Positions 18,335 through 27,774 of a stretch of 64,000 bases of DNA are shown here, in pieces. The DNA is from Eubacteriales bacterium (lineage in GTDB: Bacteria; Bacillota; Clostridia; Saccharofermentanales; UBA5734). The translations under genes were made by a program, and so were the position numbers. Within the stretch, counting starts at the first letter, position 1, and every line of letters begins with the position of its first letter. The DNA lies in assembly GCA_028685755.1 (NCBI GenBank), contig JAQUDJ010000006.1, positions 1-64,000 of the forward strand, in the 5' to 3' direction. The notes below the pieces were generated by a model. That model was not told the origin of the DNA and ran no database searches. It saw only the letters and a program-made list of their open reading frames with translations.

Positions 18335-20183
18335 AGCATTGAGCCCCGCAAGCAGAGCATTGCTCGCGACATTCCGGCGTCGTCGCCGCTTGCATGGCTT
18401 GTTGATATTCCGTCCACAAGAAATCCGTGGTCACACCGCAATCGATATGTGACCAGGGGAAAACCTCGTCGCGGGTCCGTTCACGGCGGGCATAGAAATT
18501 TGGATCGAGACCAGCATCTGCGATGCATTGCATCCAGAGATCGTATTTAAACTGATCATCCCACGCGTCAAAGCGAGCCCCACCGTGGAAAGCTGCAAGA
18601 ATCACGGCCCCGAGGCGGCGATCACCACGGGCGAGCACACCTTCGAGATAAGAGATTTTGGGCTCATGCCACTTGTATTTGACCGATCGGGTCATCCGCA
18701 ACTGATCGCGCAGGTGCGATTGATGTGATCGCATCGTGTCTAAATCGGCCTGGGCACACCACTGAAAAGGAGTAAAGGGCTTGGGGATGAACATCGCGGT
18801 GCTGATCGCAAGTTCAAGGCGGCGTGGACGTTCAAAGCGCGGTAGTTTGTTGTACCGGTCTTCGATCGCCCGGGCAAGTTTGGCGATCCCATCGACATCT
18901 TCCATCGTTTCAGTCGGCAAGCCGAGCATGAAGTAGAGCTTAGCTCCGCTCCATCCGCCACGCAGAGCGAGCTCCATTGCCGTGAGCAGGTTTTCTTCCG
19001 TGATGTTTTTGTTCACCACGTCACGGAGACGCTGCGTGCCAGCTTCCGGCGCGAAAGTTAATCCACCTTTACGGGTGCTCGAAGCCTTCTGCATCAATTC
19101 AAGCGAGAAGTTGTCGAGGCGCAGGGACGGCAAGGACAAACTCGTATGATTGGGGGTCAATTCGCATAATAAACTATCCGTCAATTCCGAGAGTTTGGAA
19201 TAGTCAGATGTCGACAACGAAAGCATGCCGACTTCGTCATAACCGGTCGTTTTTTCCAACTCGAGGGCCTGACCGAGCAGTTTTTCTGGAGATTTTTCGC
19301 GCACAGGGCGATAGACAATTCCAGCTTGGCAAAAGCGGCAGCCGCGCGTACACCCGCGGAATAATTCGAGGAAGATCCGGTCATGGACGATTTCGGTATT
19401 TGGAACGATACTGTCAGTCGGGAAATAGGCCTGATCGAGATCTAAAATGATCCGTTTTTTGATTGTCGCTGGCACGCCAGGGCGATTAGGTGTGATCGTC
19501 GCAATCGTTCCATCGGATTGATATGCGACATCGTAAAATGACGGCACATAAACGCCTTCGAGCTGGGCAACGGCGAGCAAAAACTGTTCGCGAGTCCGGC
19601 TTGGGCCACCTTTTTTCCAATTTAGCCAGACATCGGTGATTTCTTGGAGGACTTCTTCCCCCTCACCAATGACAACCAGGTCAAAAACGGCGGCCATGGG
19701 TTCGATATTGTAAACAACGGGTCCCCCTGCCATGACGAACGGATCGTCAAGGGTGCGGTCACAGGTCAAAAGTGGCACGTTTCCGAGGTCAAGCATATCG
19801 AGAACCGACGTGAAAGCAAGCTCGTATTGCAACGTAAAACCGAGCAGGTCGAATTCACGAAGGGGCGTGCGGGATTCTTGTGAAAACAATGGGATTTGCT
19901 CGGCACGCAATGTGGCGGCCATATCAACCCACGGCGCAAAAGCACGTTCGCACCACACGTCTTCCCGCTCATTGAGCATATGATAGATGATTCGCAAGGC
20001 CAAATTAGACATGCCGATTTCGTAAGTGTCTGGAAAACAGAAGGCAAATCGCAAGAAAGGCCGGAGCGCCTGTTCGGCAACATCCGGCACAATCTTGGTT
20101 ACGCTGTTCCATTCCCCACCAGTATAACGGGCCGGTTTCTCAACCGACGCCAACACGTGTCGGGGCAAATTCACAGTTGTCAT
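18309..20183 (-). CDS. TIGR03960-type B12-binding radical SAM protein
   Basis: FLELFRGCTRGCRFCQAGIVYRPVREKSPE (CxxxCxxC), FAPEAGTQRLRDVVNK, adjacent DUF2344 gene. Confidence 0.93.
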   Translation of the reverse strand: MTTVNLPRHVLASVEKPARYTGGEWNSVTKIVPDVAEQALRPFLRFAFCFPDTYEIGMSNLALRIIYHMLNEREDVWCERAFAPWVDMAATLRAEQIPLFSQESRTPLREFDLLGFTLQYELAFTSVLDMLDLGNVPLLTCDRTLDDPFVMAGGPVVYNIEPMAAVFDLVVIGEGEEVLQEITDVWLNWKKGGPSRTREQFLLAVAQLEGVYVPSFYDVAYQSDGTIATITPNRPGVPATIKKRIILDLDQAYFPTDSIVPNTEIVHDRIFLELFRGCTRGCRFCQAGIVYRPVREKSPEKLLGQALELEKTTGYDEVGMLSLSTSDYSKLSELTDSLLCELTPNHTSLSLPSLRLDNFSLELMQKASSTRKGGLTFAPEAGTQRLRDVVNKNITEENLLTAMELALRGGWSGAKLYFMLGLPTETMEDVDGIAKLARAIEDRYNKLPRFERPRRLELAISTAMFIPKPFTPFQWCAQADLDTMRSHQSHLRDQLRMTRSVKYKWHEPKISYLEGVLARGDRRLGAVILAAFHGGARFDAWDDQFKYDLWMQCIADAGLDPNFYARRERTRDEVFPWSHIDCGVTTDFLWTEYQQAMQAATTPECREQCSACGAQCFGGGVCFE

Positions 20184-20195
20184 TGAATTTTTTGA

Positions 20196-21542
20196 TTATC
20201 CTTTCAGACGCGCTTCAAGTTCAGCTTTACGCACTTCATACCCTGGTTTTCCCAAGAGCGCGTACATGTTTTTCTTGTAATCTTCGACGCCCGGTTGGTC
20301 AAAGGGATTGACTGCGAGCATGTAACCGCTGATGCCGCACGCTTTTTCAAAGAAATAAACGAGTTGGCCGAGATTGTAGGCATTTAGTTCCGGCACAATG
20401 ATTCGCAGGTTCGGAACGCCGCCATCAACATGGGCAAGCACGGTGCCTTGCGATGCTTTGCTGTTGACTTCCGCCATATCTAAGCCAGACAGGAAATTGA
20501 GACCGTCAAGGTTTTGCGGATCATTCGGAATTTCGACTGAGCGCCGTGCTTTTTGGACATCAATTAAGGTTTCGAATAATTGACGTTGACCATCTTGAAC
20601 ATATTGACCCATTGAATGGAGATCAGTTGAATTATCGACGCCGGCAGGGAAAATACCTTTACCATCTTTGCCTTCGCTTTCGCCAAAGAGCTGCTTCCAC
20701 CATTCGGTCATAAAGTGATAACTCGGTTCGTAATTGACCATGATTTCAATGTTATAGCCTTTGCGCAAGAGCACATTTCGCGCAGCAGCATATTGATAGC
20801 AAGTATTTTCGTCGAGATTAGGGTTTTTGAACTCCTTCATCGCATCTTTGGCGCCTTGCATGACTTCGCGGATATCGATGCCTGCAGCAGCGATCGGCAA
20901 GAGACCAACAGCGGTCAAGATCGAGAAGCGACCACCGACGTCATCGGGGACGACGAAAGTTTCGTAGCCTTCTCCGTCGGCAAGGCCCTTTAATGCGCCG
21001 CGAGCGCGGTCAGTTGTGGCATAAACACGGGCGCGCGCGCCTTCTTTGCCGTAACGTTTTTCCATGTAAGCTTTGAAAATGCGGAAGGCTATCGCCGGCT
21101 CAGTCGTTGTGCCGGACTTGGAAATGACATTGACGGAGACTTCTTTGCCTTCGAGGAGATCAAAAAGGTCAGCGAGATAGGTCGAACTGATGCTATTGCC
21201 GGCAAAAATAATTTGCGGGCCTTTGCGCTGACGTTTGGATAACAGTGAATTGAAGGAATGCGTCAACAGTTCGATTGCAGCACGAGCACCAAGATAGGAT
21301 CCGCCGATACCAATGACAATCAACACGTCAGAATCTTTGCGAATTTTGGCAGCAGCTTTACGAATGCGAGCAAATTCAACTTTGTCATATTTGGCAGGGA
21401 GTTCGACCCAACCTAAAAATTCGTTGCCGGGGCCGCTCTTCTGGTGGAGTTGAACGTGGCCAACGGTGACCTGGGGCGAGATAAAATCCAATTCTTCCTG
21501 ACGGATAAAACCGAGGGCATTTTTATAGTCGAAACCTAACAT
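20196..21542 (-). CDS. pgi: Glucose-6-phosphate isomerase
   Basis: [77 protein letters not shown]. Confidence 0.95.
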   Translation of the reverse strand: MLGFDYKNALGFIRQEELDFISPQVTVGHVQLHQKSGPGNEFLGWVELPAKYDKVEFARIRKAAAKIRKDSDVLIVIGIGGSYLGARAAIELLTHSFNSLLSKRQRKGPQIIFAGNSISSTYLADLFDLLEGKEVSVNVISKSGTTTEPAIAFRIFKAYMEKRYGKEGARARVYATTDRARGALKGLADGEGYETFVVPDDVGGRFSILTAVGLLPIAAAGIDIREVMQGAKDAMKEFKNPNLDENTCYQYAAARNVLLRKGYNIEIMVNYEPSYHFMTEWWKQLFGESEGKDGKGIFPAGVDNSTDLHSMGQYVQDGQRQLFETLIDVQKARRSVEIPNDPQNLDGLNFLSGLDMAEVNSKASQGTVLAHVDGGVPNLRIIVPELNAYNLGQLVYFFEKACGISGYMLAVNPFDQPGVEDYKKNMYALLGKPGYEVRKAELEARLKG

Positions 21543-21696
21543 GAAATTCCTCCTCAAGATGCGTTCCAGCTGGCAAGTTTTGCTGAAACAGTCGTAGAGT
21601 CAGTATAATCAAAAGCCGAATTGTCCGCAATGTAAAATGCAGTTTACGAACGTCTATTAAGATATTTCCTTCAAATTGCGCATATTATATGGGGTT

Positions 21697-23490
21697 TTAG
21701 GTGATATTTTCTAAAGATTGCGAAAAAAGCAAAATCGGCTGCGATCCAGAAAGATCAAACGCCAACAGGCATTGTCCCGCAGGAATGAGACAATCGCAAA
21801 CCGTCGTTTCAATGACTGTGGGATCGATAGTCGCGATCCGTGACAAGACTGCCTGGAGCTTGATGGTATCTGCAAACAAAAAGTCTTCGAGCCGAAAACG
21901 ATTTTGCCGCGGATAATCCCGATGCATTCGTTCGCGACCGAGTTGTTTGCGGGTCAGACGCACCGGATCACTACTCAGATCGAGCGGATCTAAAAAAAGC
22001 GGCTGATCCTTCGCGCCTTGCAACAGATAGTCAAGTTTGAGCCGGGCATGAAAATCAAGATAAGTTAAAGCGGGCAATCGCGCCCGAGCAAACTGGTCGA
22101 GAAATTCGGTCCGGGCCGAAGGACTCGCTTTTAGGTCAAACCAACCCGCTTGGCGATTAACTGCTGCGAGTTCGGCAAAAAACGCAAAGGGGGAAGACCA
22201 TTGCGCCAGTAGGGCTTTCAAGCTATGGGGGTAGCGACCACTGTTGTGATAGAGTTCTAATACCGCTTCGAGATCTTTTAAACAAGCCAGATCGGCAAAA
22301 GTCATTTGATCGGAAGCGAGGATTTCGTAAGGAGGTTCTGCCGACCACTTAAAACCGAGTGATTTTGCTTGGTCAGCCATGGGGCTACCCGGTAGGACTT
22401 TCAAAAAGCCGAGCTGCAATTGTTCTGGGTCTAAGCTAAAAACATCGTCAAATGCGTTGGCAAATTGTTGCGGCGTTTCACCTGGCAAACCGGCGATCAA
22501 GTCGAGATGGAGATGGATTGCCGTTTGGCGTTTAAGGGCACGAACATTATCGGCCAAGCGCACCCAATCGCAAGGACGCCGAATCGCTTTTAAGACTTCT
22601 GGCGTCGTTGTTTGGACCCCGATTTCAAACTGAAATAAGCCGGCAGGGGCCTTTTCAAGGATGTTGATGGCATCGTGTGTCAAGCGATCTGCCATGATTT
22701 CAAAGTGAAAATTCGTCCGAAAAGACTGGTCATGACGCTTGATCAGCCAGCGCCAAATGTCTAATGCCCGCTCGGATTGAATGTTAAACGTGCGGTCAAC
22801 GAGCTTGATCTGACGAACATCAGCTGCAATCAGTCGTTCAAAAGCGATCGTTGTATGGCTTAGATCGAGTAAACGCACGGAGCGGTCGAGCGAGGACAAA
22901 CAGTACGTGCAGCCATAGGGGCAGCCACGCGATGTTTCAAAATAGAGTAACCGGTCTTTTAACGACAGCAATTCGTCATCGGTATAGGGGAAGGGCCATT
23001 TTTCTGCCGGTAAAAGCGGAGCCATCGGGTTGCTTTGAATCTCACCAGCAGGATTGCGCCAGACGACATTTGGCGTTTGTGGGGTCAAGCCATGCAAGAG
23101 TAAATCGGCAAACGCGACCTCACCCTCCCCGGCGAGAATTGCATCCACTGCGGGTACGGACTTTAGGATCAATCTGGCATCCTGACTAGCTTCTGGCCCA
23201 CCCCAAATGATCGTCGCCTCCGGGCGGATTTTTTTGAGTTCATCGGTTAGTCGTTCGGTCAAACGGCGATTCCAGATATAGCAGGAAAACGCGTAAACAT
23301 CAGCATTGACAGCAAAAAGCCGCATCAATAGCTGTTGCGGCAGATCGTTGATCGTCCATTCACAAAGGCTGATATTGTCGCGCGGAAAGCCCTGCAAACA
23401 GGCGTATTCGCGCAGTTGGCGAATCGCCAGGCTCGTATGGGCAAATTGGGCATTGAGCGCGATGAGGGCGACTTTGGGGCTGGCCATCAC
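21697..23490 (-). CDS. B12-binding domain radical SAM protein with C-terminal DUF4080-like region
   Basis: YFETSRGCPYGCTYCLSSLD (CxxxCxxC) and N-terminal cobalamin-binding-like region. Confidence 0.88.
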   Translation of the reverse strand: MMASPKVALIALNAQFAHTSLAIRQLREYACLQGFPRDNISLCEWTINDLPQQLLMRLFAVNADVYAFSCYIWNRRLTERLTDELKKIRPEATIIWGGPEASQDARLILKSVPAVDAILAGEGEVAFADLLLHGLTPQTPNVVWRNPAGEIQSNPMAPLLPAEKWPFPYTDDELLSLKDRLLYFETSRGCPYGCTYCLSSLDRSVRLLDLSHTTIAFERLIAADVRQIKLVDRTFNIQSERALDIWRWLIKRHDQSFRTNFHFEIMADRLTHDAINILEKAPAGLFQFEIGVQTTTPEVLKAIRRPCDWVRLADNVRALKRQTAIHLHLDLIAGLPGETPQQFANAFDDVFSLDPEQLQLGFLKVLPGSPMADQAKSLGFKWSAEPPYEILASDQMTFADLACLKDLEAVLELYHNSGRYPHSLKALLAQWSSPFAFFAELAAVNRQAGWFDLKASPSARTEFLDQFARARLPALTYLDFHARLKLDYLLQGAKDQPLFLDPLDLSSDPVRLTRKQLGRERMHRDYPRQNRFRLEDFLFADTIKLQAVLSRIATIDPTVIETTVCDCLIPAGQCLLAFDLSGSQPILLFSQSLENIT

Positions 23491-23858
23491 GGCTTCATCT
23501 CACCTTCGGGTGGTGCATCTCCAGGGACCGCGGCGACCGTCCGTGCGACACCGTTGTCGATCGCGGTTATTAGCACTAGGCTACCAACTTTGATGCGCTC
23601 CGAGCTCGTTGCACTGAGAAAAAAAGCTTGTCCTTCGTGTTTGCCAGCGATGCGCCCGGCATGTGGTGGGCGGATGGCGCGGATGACTTTAGCTTCATGA
23701 CCGATCAGGTCAAAATCGGTCTGGTCTGTCTTGACGCGGGTCAAACGGCCTAAAAGGCGCGTTGAGGCGCTAATTGCCAAAAGCATGACGAGTAGGCCGG
23801 CAATAATTTTGGCCAGCAAACTAAGAATAAAGGCGATTTCAGTTACCGAAAGATTCAT
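23487..23858 (-). CDS. Small membrane protein with NfeD-like beta-barrel/OB region
   Basis: One N-terminal TM segment followed by DLIGHEAKVIRAIRPPHAGRIAGKHEG...GSLVLITAIDNGVARTVAA. Confidence 0.5.
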   Translation of the reverse strand: MNLSVTEIAFILSLLAKIIAGLLVMLLAISASTRLLGRLTRVKTDQTDFDLIGHEAKVIRAIRPPHAGRIAGKHEGQAFFLSATSSERIKVGSLVLITAIDNGVARTVAAVPGDAPPEGEMKP

Positions 23859-23870
23859 CGCTTTAGTCGA

Positions 23871-24743
23871 TCATTCGTGGTTCGACTGCTGGTACGCGAT
23901 GATCAACTCTCGCAAAAGCTTGAGTGCGACAGCTGTCGATACGCCGCTAGGGTCGTAATGCGGGGCAAGTTCGACGAGGTCCGCGCCGACGAGATTGAGA
24001 GTCGCGGCGTCGACTAAAAAACGCATGGTTGTTAAAAAATCGACGCCACCCGGCTCGGGTGTCCCGGTGCCTGAAAAAACAGACGGGTCAAGAACATCGA
24101 GGTCAATCGTCAAAAAAACCGGACGGCCGTTGATTTGGGTTTTGATCTCATCGAGATGGCCGAGGGTAAAAGGATAAAGTGTCGTGTGCCCTTCGCGCGC
24201 GAAGACGAATTCTTCAGTGGTGCCAGAACGGATGCCTAATTGAAAAATCCGACCGTCGCCGAGAATATCCCAAATACGGCGCATCACGGTCGCGTGAGAC
24301 AATTCGACACCGAGGTAGTCTTGGCGGAGATCAGTGTGGGCGTCGAGATGGACAATGCAGAGATCGGGGTGCTTTTTGACGAGCGCTTCGATGACACCGA
24401 GCGTGACTAAATGTTCTCCACCCAGCATCAAGGGGAATTTACCGTCTGTAACAAGCGTCGCAACGGTTTCGCGAATCATCCGCAACGCTTGAATTTTGTC
24501 GCCCATTGGCAAATCTAAATCGCCAATATCGAGAATGACCGATGTGTCGATTTCGCGATCTTGATACGGGCTGTAACCTTCAAGGCCGATTGCATCTTGG
24601 CGCATAGCCTGCGGACCAAAACGCGAACCCGGACGAAACGAAACCGTGCCGTCAAAAGGCGCACCAAATAAAACAATCCGAGCCTTTTCATAATCAGCCG
24701 AGCAGTCCATTAAGCGCAAACTCAAGACCGGGAAATCTGGCAT
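23871..24743 (-). CDS. speB: Agmatinase / ureohydrolase
   Basis: LGGEHLVTLG, IVHLDAHTDLRQDY, LTIDLDVLDPSVFSGTGTPEPGG; start chosen at MPDFPVL. Confidence 0.92.
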   Translation of the reverse strand: MPDFPVLSLRLMDCSADYEKARIVLFGAPFDGTVSFRPGSRFGPQAMRQDAIGLEGYSPYQDREIDTSVILDIGDLDLPMGDKIQALRMIRETVATLVTDGKFPLMLGGEHLVTLGVIEALVKKHPDLCIVHLDAHTDLRQDYLGVELSHATVMRRIWDILGDGRIFQLGIRSGTTEEFVFAREGHTTLYPFTLGHLDEIKTQINGRPVFLTIDLDVLDPSVFSGTGTPEPGGVDFLTTMRFLVDAATLNLVGADLVELAPHYDPSGVSTAVALKLLRELIIAYQQSNHE

Positions 24744-24802
24744 ACATCCTCCGTGGGGTGGATTGGTGTTTGGCACGTGCCTGGCACCATTCACCATATA
24801 CT

Positions 24803-26299
24803 TTAGTCGTTGGATTCACCGAGGACTTGGATGAGGTCGGGGTCTTCGGCGTTGTTGACAATGTTGCATTTTTGTTGGCGATAGAATTCGTAATGGTCAA
24901 TGATTTTTTGGGTGAGTTTTTCGCCCGGGATGACAAGTGGGATGCCCGGTGGATAGATCATTAATGATTCCGCGCAGATTTCGCCGACGGCGTCCTTGAT
25001 TGGGATAATCCGTTTGGGACTGTAAAAGGCATCGCGAGGTGAGACGACGGACATGGGACGTTCCATCATCCATTCGCCTTGTTCAATTTTCAAGGGTTTA
25101 TTCTTTCCAGCGAAGCGATGGGAAATGGTCCGTAACCCGGCGACGAGTTGATTGACTGTCTGTTGGTCGTCCCCGATTCCCACAACTGCTAGCACCACAT
25201 AGGTTTCAGCTAGTTCAAGTTGTATGCCAAATTCGCTCTTCATAATGTCGTAAATTTGGAAGCCAGTCATCCCGAGTTCATTGACGCGGATAACGATTTT
25301 GGTTTCGTCATAATCGTAAATGCCATGGCCATCGACATCATCACTCGTCAGAACATTGAGTCCTGGCATCGCGGCGATTTCGATTTTGGCGTTTTCAACG
25401 ATCGTGAGGATTTCTTCGTAGATATCTTGGCCATTGAGGACAAGGTTGCGCCGGGCGAGATCGAGGCTAGCCATCAGCAAATACGATGCGCTGGTCGTCT
25501 GCATCAAGTTAATTGTGGTGCGCACTTGGCTGTAGCTGATTTCGCGCTCATTGAGGAGCAAAACGGAACTCTGCGTCAGTGATCCGCCTGTTTTGTGTAG
25601 ACTAACCGTTGCCATATCGGCGTAAAGTGTCGATGCATTATCGGGGAAATCTGGATGGAATGGAAAATGGGCACCATGCGCTTCATCGACTAACACCATG
25701 ATGTGATGACGTCGACACAGCTTAATAATTGCCTGGAGATCAGACACAACCCCGTAATAGGTCGGATTGATCATGAAAAGCGCTTTGGCATCTGGATTGT
25801 CAACAACCGCTTTTTTGACGCGATCATATGATACGCCATTGGCGATCCCATATTCAAAATTGACCTCTGGCTCAATGAAGATCGGGATTGCGCCAGATAG
25901 AATAACGGCATTAATCGCCGATTTGTGGACGTTTCGGGGCATGATAATTTTATCTTTCGGTCCACAAGCGGTCATAATCATTGCTTGTATCCCAAAAGTC
26001 GAACCATTGACGAGCATGAACGCGTAATCGGCGTCGTATGCCTCTGCCAAGAGCTGTTCAGCTTCGTAAATAATGCCGTCCGGATTCGATAACATGTCGA
26101 GCTCCCGGGTGGAGTTGGCATCGAGTCGGATGATCTTCTCGCCAAAATACTCGCCAAGACCTGAGCGCAAGCGTTTTTTGTGCCCAGGGACATCAAAATG
26201 GACGATGTCCTTTTGCGAATACTGTTCGAGGGCTTCGTATAGGGGCGCACGAGCGTGTCTGCTCTTCATCGTCCCGCGGCGAGCGCGAACTTCAGCCAT
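24803..26299 (-). CDS. Orn/Lys/Arg decarboxylase family PLP enzyme (arginine decarboxylase-like)
   Basis: FDVPGHKKR, VDEAHGAHFPFHP, ATVSLHKTGGSLTQSSVLL, YPPGIPLVIPGEKL. Adjacent agmatinase suggests arginine decarboxylase. An alternative start is at 26269. Confidence 0.9.
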   Translation of the reverse strand: MAEVRARRGTMKSRHARAPLYEALEQYSQKDIVHFDVPGHKKRLRSGLGEYFGEKIIRLDANSTRELDMLSNPDGIIYEAEQLLAEAYDADYAFMLVNGSTFGIQAMIMTACGPKDKIIMPRNVHKSAINAVILSGAIPIFIEPEVNFEYGIANGVSYDRVKKAVVDNPDAKALFMINPTYYGVVSDLQAIIKLCRRHHIMVLVDEAHGAHFPFHPDFPDNASTLYADMATVSLHKTGGSLTQSSVLLLNEREISYSQVRTTINLMQTTSASYLLMASLDLARRNLVLNGQDIYEEILTIVENAKIEIAAMPGLNVLTSDDVDGHGIYDYDETKIVIRVNELGMTGFQIYDIMKSEFGIQLELAETYVVLAVVGIGDDQQTVNQLVAGLRTISHRFAGKNKPLKIEQGEWMMERPMSVVSPRDAFYSPKRIIPIKDAVGEICAESLMIYPPGIPLVIPGEKLTQKIIDHYEFYRQQKCNIVNNAEDPDLIQVLGESND

Positions 26300-26446
26300 T
26301 TCAGTATCACCTCAATTCAGTCAGATTCTTCTGTCAAAAAATAAAAAAGTTGCAAACGGATTATAGCATAAAATACCGCCTACAACTTCATTTATTTGGG
26401 GGGTGGAAAAATCGGCAAAACACCGACGACTACAGCGTTCAACCGC

Positions 26447-27121
26447 CTAATTCAGCAGTTGCTTCAGCAAGACGGGATTGAGGACTTCAATTCGACCTCG
26501 TCCGAGCTGAACTGCACCTTGTGCTTTGAGTTCGCCCAACAGGCGTGAAACGACCTCGCGCGCGGTTCCAAGCTCGACTGCAATCGCTTCGTGGGTATAT
26601 CGGATCGTACCTTTTTTGTGTTGGGTTTGGTCCAAAAGCCATTGCACCAAGCGATTATCCGTGCGATCAAAAGCAACAGCTTCGAGCGTCTGCATCGTTT
26701 CCGTTAAATGGCTATAAATTGAATTGATCAAAAAATCTTTCCATGCGAGATGCTTGTCAAGGACGTCATGGTAGATCGTTGCTGGCACCATGAATAATTC
26801 CGCAGACTCTTCGACTTGCGCCAAAGCGGGGAATTCATCGCCAGTCAATTGGCAGGCAATTGAGGCGAGACAGGTTTCACCAGAAGCAGTCCGATAAAGG
26901 GTCATTTCCCGGCCGTTAGGCGACAGTTTGTAAATCCGGAGAATCCCACTGATGACAAAAGGTACGAATTGACACTGCTGGCGCTGTTGCATCAGCATTT
27001 GGTCTTCCGGTAATTCAACGATTTGGCCTGCCGAAAATAAAATGTCGCGGTCCTTGGCTGGCAATTTTTTGAGAACTGGAAATAAGTTATCGAGTTTTGT
27101 AATTTGAACCGTTGTCAGCAT
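26447..27121 (-). CDS. Crp/Fnr-family transcriptional regulator
   Basis: cNMP-binding-like N-terminus and HTH HEAIAVELGTAREVVSRLLGELKAQGAVQLGRGRIEVLN. Confidence 0.9.
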   Translation of the reverse strand: MLTTVQITKLDNLFPVLKKLPAKDRDILFSAGQIVELPEDQMLMQQRQQCQFVPFVISGILRIYKLSPNGREMTLYRTASGETCLASIACQLTGDEFPALAQVEESAELFMVPATIYHDVLDKHLAWKDFLINSIYSHLTETMQTLEAVAFDRTDNRLVQWLLDQTQHKKGTIRYTHEAIAVELGTAREVVSRLLGELKAQGAVQLGRGRIEVLNPVLLKQLLN

Positions 27122-27152
27122 GAATTCTTACCTCGGGTGTCTTTTAACTAAT

Positions 27153-27213
27153 GTATGATCATACGAAAGTCACTCGTGTGATTTTATTACTGTTTTGACG
27201 GTGATAAACAGTA
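27153..27213. promoter_or_regulatory. Candidate operators in the divergent Crp/Fnr-rhodanese intergenic region
   Basis: Perfect palindrome GTATGATCATAC (27153-27164) and inverted repeat TACTGTTT-N10-AAACAGTA (27188-27213). Confidence 0.45.
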
Positions 27214-27258
27214 GTATTATAGCATAACGTTACAAAAGATCTGTCATGGAGGATTATT

Positions 27259-27774
27259 ATGTCAAGTCAAACCAATTCTAAAAGTACTCGCCTTTCTCGT
27301 AATGCACGCATGATCATTTTGGCATTGACCGTCCTGATCGGAATGTTTGCCACGGGTTGTGTAGCTACGCCACAAACCGAAATGAGCGAAACCACGCTGC
27401 AAACCGAAATGAGCGAGTCCACGCCGACACAAAACTCAGAAGATAGTACCGAAGTACCGTTAGCGCAGTCCAGCTTGGTCTCCGCAGACGAAGCTTTGAA
27501 AATTCTCAAAGATAACACCCATGCAACATTGCTCGATGTGCGTACACCTGAAGAATACGCCGAGGGCTATATCGAAGGTGCAATGAATATAGCCGTCGAG
27601 GAAATGAAATATCGCACAGATGAGTTGCCGCAGGACAAAGCTGCGCCGATCATCGTATACTGCCGCAGTGGTCGTCGCAGCGCTATAGGTGCGCAAATCC
27701 TCATCAATTTGGGCTACACATCGGTTTATGATCTGGGTGGCATTCAAGATTGGCCTTACGAAATCGTTAAATAA
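27259..27774 (+). CDS. Rhodanese-like domain lipoprotein
   Basis: Signal peptide with lipobox (FATGC); rhodanese motif ATLLDVRTPEEYAEGYIEGAMNI and active-site loop IVYCRSGRRS. Confidence 0.9.
   Translation: MSSQTNSKSTRLSRNARMIILALTVLIGMFATGCVATPQTEMSETTLQTEMSESTPTQNSEDSTEVPLAQSSLVSADEALKILKDNTHATLLDVRTPEEYAEGYIEGAMNIAVEEMKYRTDELPQDKAAPIIVYCRSGRRSAIGAQILINLGYTSVYDLGGIQDWPYEIVK
27367..27420 (+). repeat. Two tandem 27-bp units encoding TPQTEMSET / TLQTEMSES
   Basis: ACGCCACAAACCGAAATGAGCGAAACC followed by ACGCTGCAAACCGAAATGAGCGAGTCC. Confidence 0.85.

Noticed and set aside
17540-20183. The two adjacent radical-SAM-type genes as a novel system
   Set aside because: The TIGR03960/TIGR03936 pair next to RNase G is a recurrent arrangement in Clostridia-type genomes; only the RNase G truncation is unusual.
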